A DNA stretch of 64,000 nt from Paralichthys olivaceus (lineage: Eukaryota; Chordata; Actinopteri; Pleuronectiformes; Paralichthyidae). The notes under the pieces are model-generated. The model had not been told where the DNA came from, searched no databases, and worked only from the letters and a program-made list of their open reading frames with translations. Shown piece by piece: positions 1-12,534 of the stretch. Location of the stretch: NCBI RefSeq assembly GCF_024713975.1, contig NC_091106.1:8845001-8909000 (forward strand), written 5' to 3'. The translations under genes and the position numbers were made by a program. Each line of letters opens with the position of its first letter. The first letter of the stretch is position 1.

Positions 1-505
1 AATAAAATAAAACACAAAAGCAGATGAAAATCAAGGTCTCAAACTGAAAGAAGTGGGTCTTTAGCAATGGCTTTGTCTATGGTCTGAGTGGTTCTGATAT
101 GAGGAGGTAAACTGTTCCATAAATTAGGAGCAGCCACAACAAAGACCCGCTCACCTCTATTTATCAATATATATGATTTATTACTACAGGTTCATATAAA
201 CTTAGGTTAAGGTAAACTGGCCTAACTGTTATCTGCAGACATTCTGAATTTTGCCGCACAAAGGATTCACTGACTTTGGCTGCTATTGATTTTGTGGAGG
301 CAGACAGAACAGGCGTCTTTCCAATAAGAATCAATACAGGTGTCAAGAACAGCATTTTCTATTAATGGAGCTGTGATCAACTCAAACTCTCTGACCTCCT
401 GCCTGGTAAAGAATTCATTATATTTTCAGTCATGCTAACCGTGGGAAACTTCATCATCATACTGACATTTGGATTTATATACTGTATTAGGATTTACATA
501 AAAGC

Positions 506-624
<119 letters not shown>

Positions 625-2054
625 CATAGCATCAAAATACATTTTTAATTTTTGTGACTTTCACTTTAATGTGACCAAACTCGCTCAGGCAGAAAAGAGG
701 TTAAGCTGCTCTCAAACACACGAGAGACTGGCTGGTTACAGTGAAGAAGGCAGAGTGCGTGTCTGCTGGCTGGAGTGAAACCAAACTGGACACATATCAT
801 ATGGAGCCGTATCCAGAGGGGCGGGCGGGAGGGTGGGTGGAAAGGCAGAGCAGATAAAACAGATCCTGAAAAGCTCCTGGCAGATGAGAAAAACAGCCCC
901 AAAGGCTGTCTGTTATGGCACGGTGTTCAAGCGTTGGCCCCCTCTTTCTGCTCCTGGCTTTGTTTATGTCCTGATTTCACAGCGCTTTCATCTACCACCA
1001 CCCTCTCCTCTGCCCTCGGCACCCGCGGAATTACTGACACAAAGAAGAAGAGGCAAACATGAATCTGCAAACATTACAAAAGTAATTAATTCCTGTTGAT
1101 TCATCCCATGCTTCCATTCATTTAGCAGTTTGATGAGCTTGCCTTCTCCTCATCTCTGCAGCCTGTTTGGGCTCAGTTCATCACCACTGTCATCACACTG
1201 GCTCAATTTACTATCTATCCCCATTTAAATTATTCAGTGAAGTCACCTTTCTTGATCCTGCTGAATATTCTAATTTCTGGAATACAAACACTTCACAATG
1301 GAGCCTTTAATAGCACACGGAGCATGAATCCTATCTCACAGCTTCAGTCTGCAGGGGCAGCCGAGGAAGTAGAATCCTTTAAAAGCAACAAAAACCTGTT
1401 GCCCAATATTTACCACAATTACATATTTATAAAAGCAACGAGGATTCTCAGACGTCTGTGACCTTGGGATCTGTCTGGCACTAAACAACAATTTCATAAC
1501 CTTCGGCTTTAACTCTTGTAACCGAGGATAACTCAGACACAGAGTATGTGCAGTTTATTTTTCACCTGAGCACCGTGGGACCTGTTTAAGTGCATGCTTT
1601 TTGTCTCTCTCCACGCTCACATCATGATTGCATCACCTCACATGTCTTTCCTGTGGGCACGAAATCGGCACAACAGCTGGGCTGTCAGAAGGTGTCACAT
1701 TTGCAGAAGAAAACAGGGCAATAACTGCAGCAGCTTTCAGAGCATCCTCCTGCAACACTGCCGGCTCCCCTGCAGCTCTGCTCTCAACTGTTCCAGATGG
1801 GGTTGACTCTTTGACTTATTAAAGATTTACCAGGGGAGGGTGGGGGTCTGCCGTCGTGCCCTTGACCTTCAGAGCTGCAAGGTGGGGCTGCGACTGAGGC
1901 AGTGTGGGGATTTCAGGGGGACAGGAAGTTGACAAACAACTTTACTGACTTTGCCAGGCGACAGCGCTGGTGAACAGTCAACAGAGAGAGTCGAATATCA
2001 TTTCTATATAGTAAATTACCAGCACAGATGTAGTGGCACAAGGCAGCCTGAGTA

Positions 2055-2335
2055 ATTTAGAGCAATTTAGATTCAACAGTTAGATTAAATTTTCAGCATT
2101 TACATTAGTTAGATTATGCATTTAACATTTAGAATTTGATTTAACAGCTCTATAAAACGTTTCATATTTAATATTTAGCATTCTAACAGTTAGATTAAGC
2201 ATTTAACATTTATACCTAATATTAAGATTTAGATTTATCTGTTGGATTAAGAATTAACATTTAGATTTAGGAGTTTAATAAAGCATTTAACATTAAACAT
2301 TCATTTTTAGTATTTAACACAAACATTACTTTATT
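2055..2335. repeat. AT-rich imperfect tandem repeat
   Basis: Recurrent degenerate units of the type AGCATTTAACATTTAGA and TAACAGTTAGATTAA, at roughly 20-30 bp spacing. Units are too diverged for a clean period. Confidence 0.5.
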
Positions 2336-4109
2336 AACATAATTATTTTTATTTGATATATTTCTTGACAATAAAAAGTAAACACTCTAAAGTTCACAGG
2401 TGACAGATGACAAACGACAAACATTTATTTGACGTGAACTTTGACTGTGTAGTTTGGCATATGTCCTATCTGCTAACATGGAGGAGATGGATTTTATGGG
2501 TTAGGGTGGTGATCAAAATGGCTTTACTTCTGGTATATAAGATAAGATAAGATAATGAGTCAAGAAGATACCAGATATAAAAAAAAATTATTTGTTTTTA
2601 CCAATTTGAAATTGTCATATTTTATAAGACAGGGTGGAAATAAGAAAAAGAATTGAAAGTCTGAAAGTGGTATGCAGTCATGTGAAGTTTCAATAAGTTG
2701 TAGTAAATAGGTTAAATATACAATCCACTGCTGGAGTGGCCCTTTAACTGCTGACAGTGTTCCCTAAGTGCAGTGGACAGTGGCAGGATGTGGTTCTAGA
2801 GAGGTGGAAAGTCCAGGGAATGAGCCAAGTGAGGTCTTCAGTGAGGCATGTGCTCATGCTCCAGTTAACTGGAGTTCACTAGAGGTTAAGTGGGCTATAA
2901 CTGCACAACAGAAACTTCTGTAATATATGTACAGACTGGGAAGATGTCAATACTATCTGACAACTCACGTGTATCCTCAGCTGTCATTTTGATTCTGATG
3001 TCTGCTGGTGGGTGATAGTTTTGTCTTTGCAGCAAGGCTGCTTCCTAAAACACACAGAGCAGAACAAACTCTGCTTCTGCAACGAGACCGCGCACACACA
3101 GTAATCGTTTGCTCCGACCCCAGGGACTTCGGGGAGACACTCCGCTGCTGTGCTCCTGACTGGTGAGTCCATTTTACCCCCGGCTACACGGTGCAGGCCA
3201 CTGACTAGAGCACTGCTTCAGTGCCCACACAGCTCTCAGAGGAAGTGACCTCAATACATCGAATAACCCTGCTCGCACAAGCGCGATAGCAGTGGAAGAT
3301 TGGAAGCAAACCAGGTTTCATATCTGAGATACTGCTGCATTGAGAGGACATTGTTTTGGTGGTGTAAATGTCATGGGGAGAATGATTCAGAGTTGATATC
3401 TAAATGACGTCTTCACATGAAAAAAGAAAAAAAAAATCAGCAGACAATGGTTGGTAACTACTGAGGGGGCACAATAATGATTAATTATGAACTGAATTTC
3501 TTTTAAATATAGCAATGCCTCATCTCCGTAAAGCTCCATTTATCAATATTTTATATCAAAAATAGACAAATTACTATTTCCTCATGTTTGCATGGGTTTT
3601 CTCTCGGTACGCAGGTTTCCTCCGACGGTCCAAAGATATGTAGATTGGGGTTAGGTTACATGGAGACTTGACCATTGAATGTGAGTATGAATGTTTGTTT
3701 GCTCTGTGATACACACAAACAGATAAGCATGATAGATAATGGAGGAAAGGATGGAAAACTGTCAAACGTGCCAATAAGCAAAACAAATATGTGGTTTTGA
3801 GACCCACATCTTTACAGTTTTGACTGACATCAGGGACGTGTTGCTGCAGCAGATCATCTGACTGTTCACTTAACAAACTGAAACAACCTGCAAAAATAAC
3901 ATGGAACAAGCCAGTGAGCATTGCAGAAACATTTAGCTGCTGCAGAAACAGGACCTACGCTAACCCTCTATACTTAAATAGATAGTGTTGGATGTGTGAG
4001 TGTGCAGCCAAGAGCGAACATGTTCATCGCCGGCTGGTGCTGCCCCCAAGTGGCAAAGAAAATTCGAGTAATATTTTGAATAATCGTATTACTTTCGAAA
4101 AGGAGATTG

Positions 4110-4260
4110 TTTTTTGCCCGTCAGCAGGATTATGCAAAAACTATGAATTTCCATTTTGGTTCAGATGGTTGCAGGGATAGGCAGGGTCCTGGAATAACTT
4201 TTTCATTTTCGATAACATTGTAATATAGGGCATTTTGGGACATTTCACTAATTTCATTCT
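4110..4260 (+). repeat. Interspersed repeat, GCAGGATTA family (copy 1)
   Basis: Contains CAGCAGGATTATGCAAAAAC followed by a diverged body. The same core recurs near 11645, 15798 and 54507, which marks a dispersed family common in teleost introns. Class not determined. Confidence 0.45.
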
Positions 4261-6033
4261 TAATAGATCTTGAAGACCAAAATACTGTACTTTTAAGGAA
4301 CTGACATCTATGAGTGTGCAGCTTGACATAAATTAAAGGAAATATTGGCCTGGGTGGAGTAACGCCCTCTACTGCTTGCCTGCCATTATTAAAGCTATTG
4401 AAGTGAAAAAATCTGTGAAAAAAGACATAATAATCAATAATAAAACTTCCAAAGATGTCAGGAAAATATCACAGTGTTTTCTATGAGGAGGATAAGGTTT
4501 TCACACGTTTATTCCAGCATCTTTTCCTCTTGTTACAGCTTCTGTTTCCATAATATTTAAACAGAGCCGTGACAGATAAGCGAGGAATCAAACAGGTTTA
4601 CATGAGGGTATTCCGTCCACCCGTGGCTTTTATTCATTGGCTCTCAGCAAATGTTAGGGCTCTTTGCAATATGGTGATTGTTGAGTTACCACACTGAGCC
4701 ACAGGAGCTGATTTTGTGCTGATTAGCGGGGCCTTTGTTACTGCGTGCACCACGGCCAGGTGATTGTGTGGGATCCTGCATTTTGAGCTTGTTACTGTTG
4801 TTTTCCACAGAGATGCTAATCATCCAGCATGCGCCGGAGGCATGATTAAATGTCACACGGCTCCCTCGGTTTTGGCCCTCTCACTGTGAACAAACCTTTC
4901 TCACCTACATGCTGAGGAGGCCCGGAGTCTGCAGCCACATGCTCAGCCTGGGCGACGCAGAGTCACAGCTCCCCCTACAGGTCTTACTAATAGAGAATTG
5001 ACTTGGTGTGCCAGGCTATTACTGTTCTTTTATTTATTGATTATGATTTTGCACTTTCTTCTTAATTTTAACCATTTGTTTTCTTGTTGTCCAGCATTTA
5101 GTTTGTTTTGCTGTATTATTATTATCTATATTTACACTGTATATATTCTATTTGGTGTTAAGTCATTTGTTTTGCAGTGGTAGTTGGATTTTTGTTTCCA
5201 TTGTCCCAAAACACAACAGTGTATGTTTTCTGCAAGTATTTCTGATATATTATATACAAATCATTCCCTTCATCGAAACACTAGTCATTAGCAAACATTA
5301 GACTGCCCTCATGTGGTGAGTCCTACTGTGAACTACAGTGGCAAGAAAAGAATATGACCTTAGGTTTGCTCATATCATCTGATGTTTAACTAAGTCAGAC
5401 ATATAGCTAGTTAGTATTTAAATACATCCTTTAAATATTCTATAAAATACAAGTGACAACCTTGGTGACTGGTGATAACAAACAAAAAAGTATTTTCTGT
5501 AGCTGTGGATCAGACCTGCACAGTCAGCGACTTTTGGATCATTCTTCCTACAGAATAGTCTGGATGTAATTTCTCTGTCTTTACTTTCTCTGCACAGTTA
5601 AGGTCCAGGCTCTGACTCAAAAAGTTGAGTCACCACTTCTGTGGTCAAATAACTTTGGTTGTCAGGGTCTATGTCCTGTAGCATCACCCAGCCTTATTTG
5701 ACCAGTTAGATTATTCATGGCACAGAAGAAAACGTCTCACAAAGTACTCAACACTGGCCCTGAGGAAATTACATTGTCTTACATTGATTTCCTGGACACT
5801 TAACCTTAACTATAGTTACAGAATTACAGAACCCCTCTCTTTAACACTTACAAAATTACACCACTAATGCCTGTAGTGAGGTAGTCCCTTTAAATGTCTA
5901 TCACACTCATAAAAATATCTTAAGATGAATCAACCATGATTTGAACTTTGACCTATGCACATCACACCAAAACACTGAGTGAGTTACAGGATCCCTTTTA
6001 AAGCAGTTCAGTCAGACAACTCACATTCAAGCG

Positions 6034-6039
6034 TTTATT
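6034..6039 (-). terminator. Candidate polyadenylation signal of PKR copy A
   Basis: AATAAA on the minus strand (TTTATT as written), about 760 bp past the copy A stop codon. It was chosen as a canonical hexamer at a plausible distance; transcript data would be needed to confirm use. Confidence 0.35.
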
Positions 6040-6799
6040 GCAACAGTACAACAGGTTAGTGTTTGACGTCAAGGATCCGACTTAATCACTCCCCCCAGAT
6101 ATGATTACATCGATATGATGGGAGTGATGAGCAAATGCTTTTAAACCCCCCGTCGAAGCTTGCAGGTGGATGCTGGGGCGGTGGAGGGGCTGAAGCAACT
6201 TGCAGCGAAACTGACGTAGCAGCAGTGCAAGCAAAGGGATTGATGGGAAATTTTCTCTGCTTAAATAGACCGCCTAATAAGGTTGGTGTGTATTATAGAG
6301 GAATGTGGAGAGTGATGTATGTCACATGGTGTGTGTCACATGATTGGAGAAGCACAACTCGAGTTGGCCGACTGGTCGCAGCTTTGTCCAAAAAAAATGA
6401 ACACAAAACTTTATAATTGACTCTGATGGCTGCTACAGCTGTGGTAGAGACTTGAAAAGGTTGAGAACGACTGTTCTGGAGCAAAGATGTGATTTCATGT
6501 AAAAGTTTTAAAATCATGATAAACTCTATTTTATGTTTCATTCATGCTCCTGTTTGCACAACAAAGTGTGCTGAGCAAATCATAGAGCCCAAAACTGCCA
6601 CCCATTGTCATAGCCATGTGAGAATGTCTGTTTGTGTGTGTGAGTGTAGTAGAGTATGAGTAGTTTGTGGGCTACAGATCTCAGGTTAAAGCGCAATAAA
6701 AGCTACCAAATGTTTTCCAACAAAAGTATAAAACAGTTACTACATCAAAATACATAATCAGAGAAGACAGATGCTTATAGCCTCCTGCGTGTGTGACTG

Positions 6800-9700
6800 T
6801 CAGACTGTAACATTTTGCTGATGCTCGGTTTTTTGAGGGTTGAGTATGTGAGCCAACTTTTCCAGCTCTGCTTTAAGTGTACTTGCTTCAGCTCGTTGTC
6901 TTGGCTCCTTACACAGCATCAACTTCATTATTTGGTTCTGGGAAAAAAAAAAAAACGTTGTTCAAGCAACGAGATTATTTCTGCAACATTTCTGAAACTC
7001 AGACTTTACTAGACCAAAGTAAAAAAAAAAAAGAATAAAATCTTCTCGTAACACTGTTGTGTGTGCTGCTTGATATTTTACATTGCTGTCATTATATTAT
7101 ATTTCAGCCTCCCTGCTCCTCTGTTGCTGACCATCATGGCGAACTGACACCCTTAGGGGTAAACTCTGCTGCATGTGATGAAAGAAGAAGTCAGGATAAA
7201 AAGAATATGGATCTTTACCTCTTGAGAAAAAGCAATTGGAAACTTTTCGGGCAACTTCTGATTTCTGGCATCTCTGAAAACCTGGTTTATGCAGTGATAA
7301 AAAGAATGAAAGGGGCAAGTTAGTAAACTTGGCATATCGTAATAATGCTGTGTTGAACATTGCAAATAAAAGCAAGAAAGATTAAATAAGATCAACAATA
7401 AAGCTCCTTCACATCTACTAAAAAGAGCTCAGCTACTGGTGTAAGTTTAAACTGCTTTCCTGTTTGTATGTAACAGACATTGGCCTGGGTCACGATCTTT
7501 AATAATAATAATCTGTAAATGGACAACTCACCTCCCCTCTTTCATGGCCAGTAGAGATTTTCCAGAGGAGTTCAAAGTATATCAGCCCGAAGGTGAATAT
7601 GTCCACCTTCCGGTCATAGATGTTCCCAAACTTGTGTAGAAAAATAATAATGCAGTATTAAGGTGATGCATTTATATTAACAAGTTATTTCAAAAGTAAC
7701 CAACCCTCTACTGACTATTTTTACATTTTATTAAATGTTTTTCTTTTCTCATTGGTAACAATTTATTTTAATATTTTTTGGCCAATATAATGTAAATTTA
7801 ATTTCGTGCAATCTTAAAAACAGCTTTCAATAGTTCCCCTACTGTTTGTCTTCATTTCTTAAGTTTTAACGTGTAAAGCTCTAACTGGTTTGCACTCTCG
7901 ACTCGTCTTAGTCTCCTTATATAATGATCCTGTATTATAGAGGTCACTAGTAGGTGGGCCGTGATCCAGACGCTGTCCTATCTGGATCAGGACATATCAC
8001 TGAAAATTGTGAAGTTTTGACAGACCTATTGCATTCGTTGTAAATCATCTCAGCATCAGCATGCTGGTCCATAATGATACACGCACTGTGTTAGAAGATA
8101 TTATTAAAACTATTAATGGCTTGGCTCTGCAACTCCGCTGTTCAATGGTATCTGAACGTAATTTGCTGTAAGTTGTTCAATTTCTTTTGCAATTGAAGGT
8201 TCTTATGGAACTCATGCAAACACAACTAAAGCTGTTGGTGTTCGTACACATGGGTCAGAGTTTGTGTGGAAAGTTTGTTTATATAAATCCCAACGTCTGA
8301 ATGAGAAGTGGCGTACGCCCTGTTTTGTGTGTAGGCAACTGTTAGAAATGAGACCCCTGATCTCAACATCACTGACTGTGTGTGTCCAGAGGAACTGCAC
8401 TGTTTTAAAGGGTGGAAAAACAATTACTGAATTTAATGTAGGTTCGTGTTTTATGTGAGGGTGAATGTGTTGTATAACAGAATGGGTACAGGATGGGAGC
8501 ATTGGATGCATTTTAAACCAATAATACAGGACAATCCAAGCCATCTCACTTGTTCGGGAGCCATGTAAGAAATGGTTCCTTTTTCGGTAGTTCGCTCCAT
8601 TGGGTTTTCATCATCGTCAGCATCAGCAGTGACCAGACCAAAGTCTCCAATCTTCACTGTTCCATCCTTTCCAAACATGATGTTGGCAGGCTAACCATTG
8701 GAGAGACAAAGCAGAAATTAATACAACAATTAACATCGAGCTCCTTTAATGATGTGTAATGATCTCCACCAAGGAGATATTTGGTGGTGTTCTAGTTATA
8801 GTGACATAACAATATGGCCAGAAACAACAAAGAAATGCAATCGTCTTTTGCTTCCAAAGTAAATTATCTCAACATCTAATGGATGTACCATACAGATATC
8901 GAGATGACACAAAAGATATGACCATATCAGATATAAGATCATGGCATTTATGAGACTGACAGAGTGAAATGTCTTAACAGCTGGATGGAACTGTGTTCTA
9001 AAATATGGTCTGAGAAACTCAGTATTATAAAATTAATTTCAAAAAAATCCAAGCAGAACATTCAAATGAAAAAGACAAACTCAACCTGAGAATTTTAATT
9101 CTAAGGCAGCTTCAAACAGTAAATAACATGACTTGCTTCAGGGGTTTTCCTTCAACATGTATCCTGAATGTGTGGGAAGTAAGTGCAAGTTCACAAAAAC
9201 ACTTTGATGGTACATGAATCACAAATCTCCAGTGCCTGTACTGGTCAATTAAAGACATTGGAAGAACTTTGTCTGACCTTCAGGTCCCTGTGGATGAGTT
9301 TTTTGGAGTGAATGTACTCGACTCCACTGACTATTTGTTGAGCGATGGTTAGACTCTCTTGTCTTCTCTTGGAGTTGCGATGAGTTTCTGTATTCCTCTC
9401 TTGTATCCAGTGTCTAAGTGTTTTGGAGTCACATAGCTCCATCTGAATGTAGAGGGATTGTGGCGATGATTCCCTGATAGGAAACAAAAAACATTTGGTG
9501 CAATGTCACCCATTCATTTTTAGTAAATAAAAAGAGTATGTATTGGTGGTTGAGACCTACCGAGAAGAGCGGCTATTGTCTGCTTACCTGTCCTTCTTGT
9601 ATCCTGTATCCTCCATCCAACAAGTGTAGTATCGCACAATGTTGTTGTGAGAAAGTTCTGATAATGCCTTCACCTCTCGCAGACATTTTCTGATCAAAAA

Positions 9701-12492
9701 TGGAAATGGAGACAATCCTGGTGTGAATCAGTTACTGAAAAATTACTTAAACAAATATGTACACTAAAGAGTTGCATACTCAACTTACCCTTTACTACGG
9801 ACAACCTTGACGGCATAATTCTTGTCCAGCAATATTTCTCTTGCTTTGTACACATGACCGTAGGCTCCTTTCCCAAGACACTTTATGGAATCGAAATCTG
9901 ATGTAAATCTGTAGAGGTTTACAATTTTTTAACCATAATAGTAAAAAAAAAACACGTAAATGTCTTGTACATGACTCCAATTACCAGAAAATAAAATGTG
10001 TAAATTACAATCCTTCTTAATTTCTGTTTATTTTTGTCTTACCTTGACTCTCTCATATCTCTCATCCTCTTGTTTTCCACAGCAACCTTAGAGAATAAAG
10101 TGGATAAAAGATATGCATTTAAAATCGATGGTTTTGGAAGTATGTATGTCCACAATGTTGAGTAGCTACAGCGACAGTCTGTCAGAGCATCTCCAGCTTT
10201 GCCAGATGGATGATAATTATATTTGACCAATAATTTAGCCCTCTGTATGATGTACAATCAATAATGTCGTTATAATCAGTATAAAACATATGAATCCTGT
10301 TTTTACATGGCGTGTGACAATGGTCTATTGATAAGGTGACATCACAATTGGTCGTTTTCTTTATATTGTCAAAGACAAACTAACTAACTACTACTGTTAT
10401 TATGCAGGATTTCATGTATATTACATATACAGTTTTAAAGCGATGACAGACAGAACTGATACTTGGTTGGGTTCGAAGAATCTTTGAATATTACCCAGTC
10501 ATTTGAACCTGTTGCAGTGCTTTGTAACTGTGGCTCAGCAGACTCTCTGCAAGAAACCAACATTACCAGCCTTTAGCTTCACTTTTACTGGAAGCTCTAC
10601 AATCTATTTAATACCAGTGTCACTGAAGAAACTTACGATGATGATGGTTCAGACACAGGTGACTGCAATGCATAAAAAAGATTATAAGGTGTTACAATTC
10701 ATTCATTCATTATAAGTCAGGCTATAGTTATAAGTCAGGATATAGTTACTAATACAGACTTATAAGTCAGGCTATAGTTACTGATACAGACTTTAGTATT
10801 AGTACCTAGGCTTAAATGCCTTATGATCAAGGCTTTCAAAATAAAAGCAGACACCCAGCTGGCCACATGTGGCACAAAGCTGGTCTCTACAACACAGACA
10901 GAATTGAACCTTTCTTCCTCTTACAATACTATTTTTTCTTTTTATATAGTAATCCTGATGAGTGTGAACTATTGCTTAAACCGATACAATTTTTTTTAAA
11001 CGAGAGAACAGACCTGATCATTGAGAGGGTTTGATAAGTCCATGAATACTATGGAGTCACTTGTACTCATTGGTTCGTTTTGTGACGATGACTTCATGGG
11101 GTCCCTAGTAGAAAACAATGACAGACATAAGCACAGATTTCTCAGTATATAGTGATATTTCAATAATACTCTAGTGCTCAGTATATATAAATTCACAGTA
11201 TATATTCATATTTCAATATATTTAATGCTCAGTATATATAAATTCACAGTATTTATTCATATTTCAATATATTTAATGCTCAGTATATATAAATTCTTAG
11301 TATATATTACATTTTCAATAATACTTTAGTGCTTGGTATATATAAATACTTAATCTGAACATTTAGTAATGTCCATAAGTGCTTACGATGAAGTTGATGT
11401 CAAGTTCGATGAAGAAGTCGAGGGTGAAGTTGATGGCATCATATCAGCATCATCTTCGGACACAGTGGACCTAAAGGAAACCTAAAGTGTTTGACATAAC
11501 ATTAATAAATATTTGATTGGTTTTTGCCAATTTATTAAAAAAGCTGATTTAAGATCTTCTGCAGCCACTGTTAATATGAGCCTTTATCACAGCTACAGTT
11601 TGCTGTAAAAAAACTGTGATGAACCTCATTCTTCTGTTACAATTATCTCTGCCAAAACGTTCTGCATTGCTGTTCGTCTGTCTGTTAGCAGGATTACTCA
11701 AAAACTACTAAACCTATTTCCATGAAATTCTGTGGAGGGGTGGGGCACGACCCAGGAAAGAACACATTACTTTTTGGAGCCGATCCAGACTGGGATATCC
11801 AGGATTTTTCCTTCACTTTTCTTTAAAATCCTCCCTCCTAGTTATTACATTTGATAATACAGAGAGAAGAAACTATTCAATACCTTGCTGTCCCAGTCCG
11901 ACTGTTCTTGAAGAGCAGACCAGGCCTGCTCAGCAGCATTTTGTTTGGCTTTCTTGATAGTCTTACCCTCACCCGCAGGGTATTCCTTGTTGTCAATTAC
12001 TACTTTGTAGGAGAATCTGTGTTGACAGGGATGAAATATTTAGATTTAGATTAATCATGTTGTGTTAAATGTTTTTGTCTTGAATCTATCATGACTTTTC
12101 AGTCAGTATCTGCAGACAGCATAGACTGTATATAAAGACGGACAACATGACTGCCCCCCCAAACTGAAGCCAAATAATCTTCATCTCCCCCTGGTGACTG
12201 GCTGCAGTATAGGTTATAAATCCTGCCGCCTAAAAAGTCGAATAGATTTTTGTCAAAGATGGTTTTAACATTTTAGGTAGTTCTTACCAAGGCCGTAGTC
12301 ATGAAGTGATCATTGGGGGGGAACAAAATCTCACGACTCATCATCAACACGCAAGATAAATTTTATGTATTTTGTGATTTAAAACATGTTTTATACTGTA
12401 TTGTGAGTCTAATGTGTGTTTGGTAATATAAACATGTTTATGTGTTAATTTAATATAACTTCATATATACTATTTTTTATATTTTTAAAAAT

Positions 12493-12534
<42 letters not shown>

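Noticed and set aside
3060-3175. Exon-like segment ending at a GTGAGT donor on the plus strand
   Set aside because: No matching downstream acceptor or protein similarity; donor-like strings of this kind occur by chance.
3574-3921. 115-codon open frame on the minus strand
   Set aside because: No family signature, no splice partners, and AT-rich repeat-bearing surroundings; length is within chance expectation.
4600-4990. Possible conserved regulatory element (GC-richer block with TAATCA-type homeobox-like motifs)
   Set aside because: Cannot be supported from one sequence; a multi-species alignment would be needed.
11387-11481. PKR copy A as a pseudogene because of a 1-nt frame difference from copy B in exon 5
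   Set aside because: An upstream acceptor keeps the frame and every other exon is open with intact catalytic residues.
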